DNA of 64,000 bases from Ooceraea biroi (taxonomy: Eukaryota; Arthropoda; Insecta; Hymenoptera; Formicidae), in NCBI RefSeq assembly GCF_003672135.1, contig NC_039514.1, forward strand, positions 9,165,787 through 9,229,786, written 5' to 3'. The notes under the pieces were generated by a model, which saw nothing but the letters and a program-made list of their open reading frames with translations, was not told the origin of the DNA and searched no databases. This document shows, piece by piece, positions 47,582 to 60,206 of this stretch. Numbering within the stretch: the first letter of the stretch is position 1; the number at the start of each line of letters is the position of its first letter. The translations under genes and the position numbers were made by a program.

Positions 47582-47987
47582 CCTCCCTGTATACTACCTG
47601 TATTACCATAAACCTAACCTGTAACTGACTTGACACGTGACATTTCTCGCGCGTGCGCTACAGCGATGCATGCGTGGATAGCACGTGCACGTGACATTAA
47701 ATGACGGATACGAGTTTAGGCAATTTTAACATGAGTACGATGATTATGGCGATTGTAACAAGTGCAAATGGATTGATCTTAGATGATATCAGTATCATTA
47801 AATTGGTATTAATTTTGATTAATATTTCACGTAATATCAACTGATAAACTGATATTAAAATATAAATTCGTATTTGTATATCATAAATTTACAAAAGTAA
47901 AAGAAAATTTAATAAAAATGTAATCACTGAATGCATGAATATATTATATTAATCTTACGATTATAAATTATAAATATAATAGTCTTA
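47582..47987. other. Upstream region of ARH3
   Basis: AT-rich apart from a short GC-richer piece at 47640-47700 that may hold the ARH3 promoter. No other feature is supported. Confidence 0.4.
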
Positions 47988-48770
47988 TACAGGGTGTCCC
48001 GGGTTTTAACCGACAAACTGCGGGAGCATATTCTACTAGTGGAAATAAGAAAAAATTCTTATATCGAGTTTGCTTAGAAATGCTTTATTACAAAGTTATA
48101 AACCAATATTGAAAAGAAATATCAGATAAGTAACAACGGAACAAGTGTAGAATTTGGAAGGTCGAAGATGTTATGTTATGTGTATTCACATGTACCAATT
48201 TTGATGGAAAATGTACCACTGCAGTTTCGCCAAAACAGCTGGATACAGTTAGACGGTTGTCCATCGCACTATGCTAGACAAGTTAGAAACTGGTTAGACG
48301 AACATTGTGCTCATAGGTGGATTGGTCGAGGAGGACCGGTTTTCTGGCCTCCAAGATCGTCCGATTTAACGCCTCTTGATTTTTATTTATGGGCAACTTT
48401 AAAAAATAAAGTTTACAGTACAGAAGTAATCTCGCTTGAAGATTTAAAGCAACGAATTACTAATTCAGTTACTGAGATGCAACAAAATTTTCAGGAATGT
48501 CGTACCGTAACAAATTCTGTACTACGTCGATGTCTAGCTCGTATCGATGTGCAAGGACAACATTTTGAAACGCGTCACTAAATCATTGCGTAGATAATTT
48601 TTATTTTTGTGAAAAACTCCGTTGTTACTTATCTGATATTTCTTTTCAATATTGGTTTATAACTTTGTAATAAAGCATTTCTAAGCAAACTCGATATAAG
48701 AATTTTTTCTTATTTCCACTAGTAGAATATGCTCCCGCAGTTTGTCGGTTAAAACCCGGGACACCCTGTA
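47988..48770 (+). mobile_element. Internally deleted mariner-like element with 151-bp terminal repeats
   Basis: The ends CAGGGTGTCCCGGG (47990) and their complement (ending 48768) are flanked by TA. The arms 47990-48140 and 48618-48768 appear identical over about 151 bp. The interior encodes only the C-terminal part of a transposase. The arm identity suggests a young insertion. Confidence 0.9.
48168..48581 (+). pseudogene. Mariner-like transposase, C-terminal fragment
   Basis: A 137-codon frame carries IQLDGCPSHY (second catalytic Asp) and WPPRSSDLTPLDFYLW (third), followed by a typical helical tail. The spacing between the two Asp residues is larger than the 34 of classic mariners, as in divergent mariner-like families. 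The helix-turn-helix and first catalytic Asp regions are missing, so the protein would be inactive. Confidence 0.85.
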
Positions 48771-48808
48771 TAATTGAATATTATATTAGTTTTTATAAAA
48801 ATAGTATA

Positions 48809-49719
48809 GAGGAGAATCCCCTATTATGAGATATGCTCCTAATATGAGATAATGGGGTTTCTGCTAAACTATTGAGCACCATCTGTTAGTTCCACCATGA
48901 ACTTATTACTCTTGGTGTAAAATGTATTTAGTGAAAAATTCATTGTTCGTTATTGCGTTTAGCCCTTGTAAGAAAAGGTTTGTGAAATTGTGAACATGTC
49001 AAAGGAACTTGAGGTAAGTCTTTAAACCTTGTTTATTACATAATAAAGAAATGGTTGGCAATAAATTCAGTATGCAATGATAGAGTAGAATCGTAGTAAC
49101 AGGAAAATACGCGATTTGTTGAATTGCTTAATTGTAGAGGTTAGATTTCATGATCGCGGAACCGCTAGGCGCGTGGCTCGTATAATGAGACATTCAGGGT
49201 ACTCTTAATATGAGATAATTATTGCTCGAATATGAGGATTATGTAGTGTAATAAAAAGAAAGAAAATACTACGTTAAGGTTAAAGAAAAGTTAATACGAA
49301 TTTATATTACGAAGTTTTGTGTATTTAATTTTTATAGAATCTGACTATGGAGGTTAGAGGAACGAGGAAGCGTCGACAGTGGAATCGTGAAGATTTGGCG
49401 AAGGCTGTGGCAGCAATATTTTTATAAAACTATCTAATAAAGTTTTTTACTTGCAATACTGATGTATTTTGCACTTTTAACACCGATTTCTCGAGGTATC
49501 TTATATTAGGAGCACACTTTCTCGATCCTGCGTAAAGCTCTTTTTTCAAATGTTTTTAATTTTCAGAAAAAATAATATTTATATCAGATTTTTCATTTGA
49601 CCAACCTAAAGCTTATTAAATTCTCTTCAAGAGAACGTATTAAATTTTTAAATTCTGCCTATAGATTTCCTTACATTCGGCAAAATCGATATGGTATCTC
49701 ATAATCGGGGACTTTCCTC
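48809..49719 (+). mobile_element. Pogo-like deletion derivative, copy 1
   Basis: The ends GAGGAGAATCCCC and the complement (TTTCCTC) share ATTATGAGATA subterminal words and are flanked by TA at 48807-48808 and 49720-49721. A two-exon start remains. ATG at 48996 begins MSKELE and is followed by a GTAAGT donor. A second exon at about 49336 carries KRRQWNREDLAKAVAAIF and then a stop. This is the start of a Psq-type helix-turn-helix typical of pogo/Tigger transposases. The rest of the transposase is deleted. Confidence 0.8.
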
Positions 49720-49721
49720 TA

Positions 49722-50925
49722 TATATTTATAATAATATATAAGATTAGTATATATTATATAAATTATATAGTATATATTAATCTTGAATAAATATATAAA
49801 AATAGCTTACCTGACCCGAACTAAATGCTTCGATTGTTCAGCTGCGTCTACCTTCCTTCTTGGAAATGCGAAGTAACACTCGCGGCTGGATTTTAATCAC
49901 GCGCGATCGCATTCGACACTCCCGCACTTATACGCGCGTTAATGCAATCGCGGTACTCCTGATACGAAGGAGTTTAAAATCTTTAGCACTCCCGATATTA
50001 AATCGCACGTATAATGAGCAAAAATTCATGTACAACATACCTAAGTGTTTCGGTTAGGTTCGACTGCGAAATACTCATCGACAATTTTACGCTCCCGATG
50101 TACGATTAATGCATGTCCCGATACAATTCTGCACTTTTCAAGAGTCGCACGTGATAATGGAATCGGTATTCTTCGATATTACGTACATACAATACACTTT
50201 TTGCAATGAAAATTCGCGAGAAACACAAGGAAGGCTTAACTCAACCACAGCGCGATGAATAATCATCATGGCGGCAACTCGATTCAAATTGATCTCGGCA
50301 GCACTCTCGTAATCCAATCGCGATATTAATGCGTTCTGTGTTTCAAATAAATTAATTGACCGAACAGAATGACTGCCTGGTACGTTATTTCGATATTCTT
50401 AATATTAATTGCCACGTATAAAATCGTTCGATTTGCCAATATCGCTCAAACCGTAAAGCTATTTTTCTGCACTACTCCGCGTCGGCGCATTTCGCGGTAA
50501 AAGCGCTGCGTGGTGCGGCCGCGATACTCGAGATTCTTACGCCTCGCCCTCGCGAAACCATAATTAATATAAGTTTAACATCATAATCAATCGAATCGAT
50601 ATTATAACAAGATATTAACCACTGCACGATTTTTCTTTTGTAAAACTGATTAAACACATGAAATGGTTAATTAGGCAATTATTAACCGAATTAATAGTAA
50701 ACTGACAAATTCATCGAACATGACGAAAGGCGGGAAATGATTGGACACGACGTTCAATTATCGTCAGAAATCAACTAAATCAACTAAAGTAAATTAACAT
50801 GCTCGTAGCAATAGCTAAATTGCGGTTCACTGCGGTCGGCAATAATTAACAATGCACATTAGACACCTAGATAGCCACTACATCCTTTTTAAATTAAAGC
50901 TTAAGTGCAATTTTGCCAGTGCATC
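49722..50925. other. AT-rich spacer
   Basis: Short frames only, with no recognisable gene, RNA or repeat. Confidence 0.4.
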
Positions 50926-51830
50926 TGTGCAATCTCCCCGGCATTCGACCACGGCAGTCGTCGCGCTTCGGCGCGCCCGCCTCGCGATTGGCCGGAACCG
51001 GGCCAACCAGCATCGCGCGTCCGGACGCGCTCTCCCCGGGCAATCAGTGTACCGCCGGTCGCGTAGCCGCTCGGACCGTCGTTCTATCGCCGGATACTCT
51101 TCTCCGATCCTCCGTGGATCGACCGGCAGTGCCTCGCCCGAGATCGCGAGATCGCGAGATACTCGATTCCGGCGCGCGCTCTCTCTCTCTCCTCTCGCTT
51201 TCGTCTTTCGCTCGCGCGTCCGCCTCCCGCGAAATCGCGAGCCGCGATGTTGATCATCGAGCCGCTGCGTCGATGTTGAGAACCGCCGCGACGACGCGAG
51301 GCGCCGCGACGAGATCATGTTATGGAGATCGGCGAGTTGACGTCCCCGTCGTGTCGTCGCTGTGTCGCCGCGCTGTCTCCCCGCACGACGGTGGGTGGAG
51401 GAGGGTCGTCAGCCGCGTCGCCGAGCGCCCGGTGTGGTCCACCTAGACACCGTCGCCGCCTCCGCCGCCGTCGCTGATGCGGCCGAGCGCGGGCCGCTCG
51501 CATCCGGGACCGTCGACGCGATCCTCTCGCGCGCACCAGCTGGCCGCTCCGCGATAGGCAGCGTTCCCTCTCGCCGAAGAGAGGGCGGAAAACGCGGAGG
51601 CCGCAAGGAGAACCCGCCGCCACGGGGCGGCTCGTTATCGCCGACCGCGATCGCGCTCGGTGTCCGTCGCGAGTCCCTTCCGTTGACGGCGATTTTCGAA
51701 TCGCGCGCGATCGCTCGCGCGATGTAGCAGCCGTGTGGCGCGCACTTCGCGCGGAGCGCACTTCACGCGTAATCGGAACCGATGTCCGCGCGATCGCCGA
51801 GCTTGTTGACGAGCCGGTTGCGATTACTCG
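50926..51830. other. GC- and CpG-rich island
   Basis: About 0.9 kb of strikingly GC- and CpG-rich DNA lies in AT-rich surroundings. Open frames occur on both strands because stops are rare in such composition. Their translations are Arg/Ala/Ser-rich with no domain. It may be a promoter or 5' UTR region of a plus-strand gene such as the one starting at 58233, but no transcript signal proves this. Confidence 0.4.
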
Positions 51831-51964
51831 ACACGTTTTTAACTGCTAACGACGGCTCGTAGTAGTAATATGTAAGTAGCAATAAAAGATAGTAAAATTG
51901 TGTGACAATTATTTATTAAATATTGATTATTAGATAACGTAAGGTGTACGTTGCATGCATATAA

Positions 51965-53041
51965 GATACTGACAAGTAACACTACTACCCAAGTGCCACT
52001 CGCCGATTTTCTTGACACTTTGCACACACGTAGTACATCGAAAAACATTAGACACGTGTCTTTTTATTTGTGCTAACAACGCATTTTAAGGTTAGAAAAC
52101 GCATTCGAAAATTTAACACTATAGCACAATGGTAACTAACGCTACTCCTGAGCGTTATTCCCTTACAGCTTTTACGACATTACTCTATTATGATTTCATT
52201 GTCTGAATGTTTGGTATTAATTTTACGAGATTCGGAATGGCAGATTCAAAATCGCCGACCGAAATCGCCGAATTTTCAAAAATTTATTCAAAGTCAGTTT
52301 CGAAGAAGCGTTTTAGACCCGTGATTACGATTGTGGTAATAGTTATATCAATCTAGAGGTGGAGGATGAAAAATGGCAAATTCAATATGGTGCATCCAAA
52401 ATGGCGGACCCAAATTCCAATTGTTTTAAATTAGTTTCAAAGACCATTTTTGTGGTGGTTTTCGAGGTGACTGTTTACAATGTTAATAGTAGTTTGACAA
52501 AATTTCAAATTTCATAAACCTGTCTTCAGCAGATTAAATTGCTTAAAATTACGTTAACTTGATTTGTTTGTTTCCGTCATTTGAAATATTGTCAAACTAC
52601 TATTAACATTGTAAACAGTGATCTCGAAAACCACTACAAAAATGGTCTTTGAAACTAATTTAAAACAATTGGAATTTAGGTCCGCCATTTTGGATGCACC
52701 ATATTGAATTTGCCATGCTTTTAGATTCAATCAAAATTAAGCGCATACGCCAATCAGATTCACGATTTTTACAACGGTTGCAAAGCAGCTTTTTCTGTCG
52801 AACGCAGCCAATAAAATCATAATAGAGTAATGTCGTAAGAGCTGTAAGAGAATAACGCTCAGAAGTAGCGTTAGTTACCATTGTGCTATAGAGCGTTAAA
52901 TTTCGAATGCGTTTTCTAACCTTAAAATGCGTTGTTAGCACAAATAAAAACACGTGTCTAATGTTTTTCGATGTACTACGTGTGTGCAAAGTTTCAAGAA
53001 AATCGGCGAGTGGCACTTGGGTAGTGTTACTTGTCAGTATC
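51965..53041. mobile_element. Foldback element, 1077 bp
   Basis: The ends start GATACTGACAAGTAACACTA and are complementary. Homologous inverted arms run from 51965-52205 to about 52800-53041, and again from about 52370-52500 to 52585-52720, so nearly the whole element folds on itself around 52545. It has no open transposase and no clear target duplication. Confidence 0.75.
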
Positions 53042-53368
53042 GTACGAAAGATTTCTCGAGTGATGACCTCGAGTGATAACGTTTAACAGGATGTACGTAT
53101 TCGCGGAGTAGCTTTACGCTCGTTAAGATATTCTCTAATCCTAACACGTTCGATTCCTGGCATAAAAAAACGTGCATCAGACATGTAAGGGACATAGCGT
53201 GACGTGTAAGGAACTAATTGCCCTAGCACATCGCGCGAGGCTCCCGTGTGTCATATCATAGTAATTAAAGCGCACGGCCGCCCAGATGCAAATCTCGCCT
53301 GAGAAAACCTCGCAGAGACATCCCGCGCAGGTGAAATATTCACGGCCCACGGTCGATCTTCTGTTTAA

Positions 53369-54797
53369 GGGGGGAGCCTGCTTTAGAACGCTGAAAATAA
53401 GGTATATTTTACGAATTGTTTTTGGAAAAACTATACAGCGGATCAGTATAAAACTTTGATGCATTTATTAGCACATGTTTAAAGATAAAAAAATTATTTT
53501 TTGATTTGAATATATCGCTTGTAGAGGTCGTCCTGGAGAAATCTTAGTGCAGCCGCGTCGCCGGCATTGCAAATTGGTGAGCATCCTCCTGCCTCCAAAT
53601 TTCGTCTAAACTGAAAAATTGAAATACGTTCTCGTTATTTATGAATTCCCATCGTCGATGAACCAAAGAGAGAAGAAAAAAGTTGAAAAGTGCCAAAATG
53701 GTGGAGCTTAGAACACAAAAGTACGATTTTTAGGCAAAGTTTTTGAATTTTTTCATGCAAAAATAATTGTTTAACTTAATGTTTTTATGAATATTAAAGG
53801 TTCATCGACGATGGGAATTCATAAATAACGAGAAAATATTTCAATTTTTCAGTTTGGATGAAATTTGGAGGCAGGAGAATGCTCACGAATTTACAATGCC
53901 GGCTGCACTAAGATGCCTCCAGGACGACCTCTACAAGCGATATATTCAAATCAAAAAATAATTTTTTTATCTTTAAACATGTGCTAATAAATGCATCAAA
54001 GTTTTATAATGATCCGCTGTATAGTTTCTCCAAAAACAATTCGTAAAATATACCTTATTTTCAGCGTTCTAAAGCAGGGGGGGAGCCTGCTTTAGAACGT
54101 TGAAAATAAGGTATAATTTTACGAATTTTTTTGGAGAAACTATACAGCGGATCATTATAAAACTTTGATGCATTTATTAGCACATGTTTAAAGATAAAAA
54201 AATTATTTTTTGATTTGAATATATCGCTTGTAGAGGTCGTCCTGGAGAAATCTTAGTGCAGCCGCGTCGCCGGCATTGCAAATTGGTGAGCATTCTCCTG
54301 CCTCCGAATTTCGTCTAAACTGAAAAATTGAAATATCTTCTCGTTATTTATGAATTCCCATCGTCGATTGAACCAAAGAGAGAAGAAAAAAGTTGAAAAG
54401 TGCCAAAATGGTGGAGCTTAGAACACAAAAGTACGATTTTTAGGCAAAGTTTTTGAACTTTTTCATGCAAAAATAATTGTTTAACTTAATGTTTTTATGA
54501 ATATTAAAGGTTCATCGACCATGGGAATTCATAAATAACGAGAAAATATTTCAATTTTTCAGTTTGGATGAAATTTGGAGGCAGGAGAATGCTCACGAAT
54601 TTACAATGCCGGCTGCACTAAGATGCCTCCAGGACGACCTCTACAGGCGATATATTCAAATCAAAAAATAATTTTTTTTATCTTTAAACATGTACTAATA
54701 AATGCATCAAAGTTTTATAATAATCCGCTGTATAGTTTCTCCAAAAAAATTCGTAAAATTATACCTTATTTTCAACGTTCTAAAGCAGGCTCCCCCC
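53369..54797. mobile_element. Composite of two tandem foldback elements flanked by TTAA
   Basis: Two about 710-bp palindromic units (53369 to about 54075 and about 54076-54797) lie head to tail. Each starts GGGGGAGCCTGCTTTAGAAC and ends in the complement. Only the outer edges carry TTAA (53365-53368 and 54798-54801). The inner junction is a merged G-run (GCAGGGGGGGAGCC, about 54074-54087). A TTAA duplication is typical of piggyBac and Kolobok. No transposase is present. Confidence 0.8.
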
Positions 54798-54801
54798 TTA
54801 A

Positions 54802-56284
54802 CAATTAACGTGCAATTAACGATAAAGATGACCGAGCGCCGATCTCGATCGCGGACGCGCAAGAGTTAAAGAGAAGCAGCACGATTGCTTGGATATTTCA
54901 TACAATGCTGCAAAAAATTCCATATCATCTGCATTTTTGGTCTAATTTCATTTTGATGGAAGATTTATACATGTACAAGCGCGCATATAAAATACATATT
55001 CAATTACTAAGCTGTTGTATTCGTTACCGAAATGAAAAATCGGCAACGTTAATTATTCATCATTTTGCCTTCAATTTTTTAGTAAAAAATGTTTGAGGCA
55101 TTTTAACGAGACTCCCATTTGCGTAATATCTCGGTGAAAGCGATCGTCGCATGAATATGAGATTTCTTTATAATGATATTGCAAATCTCAGTGATTATTG
55201 GTCTGATTATTAGTCAACTAAAATCTAATAAAATATAGGGCTGAACGATGCTGTCGAGTACTCTGAGATAATAGTCGTGGTGACAGAAAGCTCAAGAAAC
55301 TCAGAAAGTCGCAAATGCTAAAGACATTACTTCTGATGCAAGACGCTTTGACATTTTTTAAACATTTTTCTGAAATATATTTATTCAGATAACTGAGCAT
55401 TGTAATCCCTCGCGCGCCGTTAAGCACAGAAGATCCGACGGTGAGCTTATTTATACGCCTTGCAAAAGAAAATATTCCTGTTGACCCCGTATCACATTAT
55501 TATATTTACGCAACAGACGCGATATAAATATTTTAACATTAATCTTTAACATTTTCCGCGTAAAACCGTAATAATTGGATCATTATTAATCCTGCATGTG
55601 TGTCCTCTGCGTGATACGAATCTCCCTTTATCGTTACATTCGTGGCTCTTTCTTAATCTTTTAAGCAAAGAGAGAAAGAGAGAGAATTTTTAATAAGCCA
55701 CATATTATCAAGTCTCATTACTCCGCTTTCCGCAAATCGATAACAACGATGCTTTTATAATCATGATTTATCAATAAATCCCGAGCGACCGCAGCGCGCG
55801 AATTAATCTCGTAGTTTTTGGCACGATAGTTCTTTCGCGAATTCCAAGTCATTGATTTTTATGCGAGTACCACTCGTCCCTCTCACGGAGGGAGATATTT
55901 TTACGATATTCGCAAAGAGCGACCTCGAAATCCACATTTCAAAACGCATAGCTTCGCTATGTTCGTGTTTCGCAATTGGTGATTAATAGCGCGTGTGCAC
56001 GCCACCGTCCGCGTCGGACGAATTCATCCCCGAGAGTTCGTCCTAGGAACCGCGACGAAGCACTCGGAGCCGCGTTTAGCAGACTCACCCTCGCGTCCAC
56101 CCTCGCGAGTTCGCTTTATGCCCCGATAATATCTTTCATGTGCGAGACTTGCGCCAAGCAGGATGTCATTCGATGTTACGCTACGACCGTGTTGCAAATG
56201 TGTTGGATTGTATTTGTTATTAAAAGCACTTAAAACGCGAAGATATGTTACAATATATTGGGACGAATATATGTTACAAGCCAA
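54802..56284. other. Gene-free stretch
   Basis: AT-rich sequence. A modest GC-richer segment at 55970-56120 has open frames on both strands but no domain. Nothing is supported. Confidence 0.4.
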
Positions 56285-56286
56285 TA

Positions 56287-57196
56287 GAGAAAGGTCCCCG
56301 ATTATGAGATACCATATCGATTTTGCCGAATGTAAGGAAATCTATAGGCAGAATTTAAAAATTTAATACGTTCTCTTGAAGAGAATTTAATAAGCTTTAG
56401 GTTGGTCAAATGAAAAATCTGATATAAATATTATTTTTTCTGAAAATTAAAAACATTTGAAAAAAGAGCTTTACGCAGGATCGAGAAAGTGTGCTCCTAA
56501 TATAAGATACCTCGAGAAATCGGTGTTAAAAGTGCAAAATACATCAGTATTGCAAGTAAAAAACTTTATTAGATAGTTTTATAAAAATATTGCTGCCACA
56601 GCCTTCGCCAAATCTTCACGATTCCACTGTCGACGCTTCCTCGTTTCTCTAACCTCCATAGTCAGATTCTATAAAAATTAAATACACAAAACTTCGTAAT
56701 ATAAATTCGTATTAACTTTTCTTTAACCTTAAGTAGTATTTTCTTTCTTTTTATTACACTACATAATCCTCATATTCGAGCAATAATTATCTCATATTAA
56801 GAGTACCCTGAATGTCTCATTATACGAGCCACGCGCCTAGCGGTTCCGCGATCATGAAATCTAACCTCTACAATTAAGCAATTCAACAAATCGCGTATTT
56901 TCCTGTTACTACGATTCTACTCTATCATTGCATACTGAATTTATTGCCAACCATTTCTTTATTATGTAATAAACAAGGTTTAAAGACTTACCTCAAGTTC
57001 CTTTGACATGTTCACAATTTCACAAACCTTTTCTTACAAGGGCTAAACGCAATAACGAACAATGAATTTTTCACTAAATACATTTTACACCAAGAGTAAT
57101 AAGTTTATGGTGGAATTAACAGATGGTACTCACTAGTTTAGCAGAAACTCCAGTATCTCATATTAGAAGCATATCTCATAATAGGGGATTCTCCTC
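56287..57196 (-). mobile_element. Pogo-like deletion derivative, copy 2 (inverted)
   Basis: This is a reverse-complement copy of 48809-49719, flanked by TA at 56285-56286 and 57197-57198. It keeps the same first exons, the same loss of the transposase core and the same Psq-like remnant. The shared internal deletion shows that both derive from one already deleted ancestor, a MITE-style family. Confidence 0.8.
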
Positions 57197-57198
57197 TA

Positions 57199-58232
57199 CG
57201 TTGCAAATACGAATGCCGCGAGTGAATCGTCTAAAGAATCGTCTATTCCGGCGAGCTTAAATATTGTACTAGCTTGCGGAGTTCATAATTCTGTAAATGC
57301 GAAATAACTTGTTTTCTCCGAATGCGGATAACTTTGAAGACTGTTTGAAACGGTACTATTTGGTGCAAGATTAAAACAAAGTTTCGTAGCGTGAATCGCG
57401 CGTAAATACGCTTTATGAGTGCAACAATGTCCAGCGTAGAAATGAATTAAAGTTACGTTTTCTGTTATGCTTTCGCTGTTAGATATTTCGTGATTCCTCA
57501 TCGCAATTTGCTTTGAAACGAGGGCGTTTTGGATAAAGATGAAATATTTTACTCCACAGGAGGCTTTCTCTCGTGAATTTTCATTCGGGTTGCAGCCGTT
57601 AATTAACTTGTACATCGACTTATACTGATACTTTGCTGTGTTCTGATACACGTTCAGTTATGACAACAGAACTAATTATCCGATCGCGATGTAATATCGA
57701 TGTAATCTCGGTAATGGGCAGCATCTGATTCAAACTGCGTTATTAAAAATACGTTGCGCGTTATTTGTAATTACATAATTTTTCGAATAACTAGTTACTA
57801 CATAAATGCGCGCGCGCGAAATGTATTTTACATTTTCATTATTTAACAATCCGATGGAGAGTGTCACGCGGAAAACATTTTTACAGTTTCCGAGCAGGAA
57901 AGAGAGAGAAAGAGACAGAGAAAGAGGAAAAAGGAGAAGAGGCAAGAGAGGGAGTTTCGTGCCCTGACAGACGTCGCGGTGAGATCGCGCGGAGGAAATA
58001 GAGCGATTACGCGCGGCGAGATCGATCGCGGAAACGCGCGCGATGAAACGCACGACGACGATGGGGCCGAGCGCGATGGTGTGACCCTCGGCAGACATCG
58101 GATATAAAAAGAAGAGGAAAAACGGCAGGGAAGAGCAGAAGAGAGAGAAAGAGAGAAAGAGGGAGAGGGTTGAGCTCTCTCCGAGTTTTGAGGCTTTTTC
58201 GGCAATTTAGGCGGCAGCCGAGATCAAAGGTC
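57199..58232. other. Upstream region and probable 5' UTR of the KChIP gene
   Basis: The first half is ordinary AT-rich spacer. From about 57890 the sequence is purine-rich (GAGA repeats) and CpG-rich up to the ATG at 58233, a likely promoter and leader. Long minus-strand frames here reflect that composition. Confidence 0.45.
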
Positions 58233-58397
58233 ATGGCAACGCCGCCGGACTCGCCGGGACCGGAAGAGGCGTTCTTCGACTTCGAGAGCACGCGGGCGAG
58301 GCAGCAGACCACCAGGCCGGTGCCCATAGAGGAACTCCTGCGGCAGACCAAGTTTTCCCGCCAGGAGATCCGCGTCATGTACCGCGGCTTCAAGCAG
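58233..58397 (+). CDS. Kv-channel-interacting protein (neuronal calcium sensor family), first coding exon
   Basis: The exon encodes 55 residues and ends in the donor GTATGT after CAG, phase 0. After a variable start (MATPPDSPGPEEAFFDFEST) it carries RPVPIEELLRQTKFSRQEIR and VMYRGFKQ. This is the N-terminal helix preceding the first EF-hand in KChIP-type calcium sensors, which bind Kv4 channels and tune their gating. Only the first exon is in the window. No further EF-hand exon is seen up to 64000, so the first intron exceeds 5.6 kb. The ATG is preferred because the upstream frame has no other ATG. A different neuronal calcium sensor is less likely. Confidence 0.85.
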
Positions 58398-60206
58398 GTA
58401 TGTACCCTCTTGACCTATCGGCCGGCCATCATCGATTTTCCCCGGGATTTTCTCTTGAATCGCAAAAGGCCGCGAGCGCGGAATTATGCAAGGGGCAAGA
58501 ATGTTCTTTTAGTGAGCATGCGTTATCATATTCTACATATTGCTTCCTCCTGAATTCCTTGCCGTGGCTCTTCGTGACCAATGAATCCTGTCGTGCACGA
58601 TGAACTCGATTGCGATATTAATGTTTTATTCCTCGTCGTCATTGCATTGCAACGTATTTTCTATTTCACGGAGTTATCCTTTGATTGTTTTTTTTTTTTC
58701 ACATTATTGCCACTGCGTAATTTCGTATTTATAATCTGTGATGGAAAATTCGCGTTGGAAAAATATTTTGGATTTACAAGAATTTTAAGGATGGTGAAAT
58801 CTCGATAATAGCTTATTTACTCAAAACGTTTAACGAGCGAAAAGTTCGTTAATTTTCACATTAATTTAGCGAGCGAAAAATGCCTGCAATCTCGCGTTTA
58901 ATCAGGAAATGATCGAATTTAATTAAGCGATTTCCAGATTCTGATCCAGATCGGTTCAGATTTCCATCACTTTATCGAGGTATCCGAAGTCCGAACATTG
59001 TTTTTGTTCATCGTCACGAGATTGCAGCGATGCGCGGTAGCTGATACTACAGCATTTATATTTTTAACTCCTTCTTTATTAAAGATAGTCCCGCAAAGTA
59101 TTGATTATTCACGGGCTGCCCACAGAAATTGTGTTATGTAGAAGGCGGTTACGTAAATGAATGGGGATTACAGCTCGGCGATAGGCGAGCAATCATCGGT
59201 AAAAAGCATTTTCTCCCAATCCATTTGCCGCGTCATGTTGAGTTAGCGGTTCGTGTTCCTAACGACCCGCGGTAAACAAATTTTACATCAAAGTAATAAT
59301 GCGCGATGTGACGCGAGCGTTCCATTGCAAGCGAGTCTATTGACATGCCGGGAAGTCGCTTAAATTGGACAGAATTGCGATTTGTGAAAATACAAACGTT
59401 CAGACTCGCGGCTCACAATGGCAGAATTTAATTTTTATTTTAAAAAACTATATGTTTCGATACATAATACAGGATACACGATTTATACTACGTTTTGCAC
59501 GTGACGTAAATAAAGCGATGAAACATTAACACACGAGCATGATTGCACTGAGCAAGGACAATTTAAATCGATCTACATGTATGTCTTTATATTTATACAA
59601 TTTTTATACGTGTGCCTGATTGCGCGGTGGAGCGTACAACGGAAGTGCTATTTGTGTGGGTATAACGCAAACAGTAGAAGCTTGGTACTAAACAACGGAT
59701 AGCCAACACAATCGTATAGCCAAGAACAGATTTGATCGCTATTCTATGTCCAATCGCAGTTTTATGGTTGCATTTTGTGTCGTCCATTCTCCAGCATTGC
59801 ATCTAGTCGATAGACGCGACGACGTAACATGTTTTCGATGGATTCCCACCGAAGCGATTTTGTATTTCTTTTTTCACGATCGATGTTTTCCCAACGATAA
59901 GATAATCAGCGTTGTTAAATGAATAATGGTATACACGCGGCAGGTCTTCGGTGATTTTTACGGTTTCTCGGATATGCGGACGGTTTCCAGCAATTCTCCT
60001 GGAAAATCTCTGAAATGCAGAGAGCTCGATTAATAAAACATTATGCAGTGAATAAATTAGCAGACATTTCTCATGTGAAAACTAATATATTAATTAATTG
60101 TATGCTTCTTAATATTAATATTAATTGTGGATATTTTATCATATTAAGAATTGTCATATTAAGAATATAAAAGATTAATATGATAAGTGATATTAAATAG
60201 ATATAT
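58398..60206. other. Start of intron 1 of the KChIP gene
   Basis: AT-rich intron sequence. No exon with EF-hand motifs, RNA gene or mobile element is recognised. Confidence 0.5.

Noticed and set aside
50852..51761. Several 120-177-codon frames on both strands
   Set aside because: High G+C removes stop codons. The translations are Arg/Ala/Ser-rich and without domains or supporting splice structure.
58007..58393. 128-codon minus-strand frame
   Set aside because: It is antisense to the KChIP leader and first exon, composed of purine-rich repeat translation.
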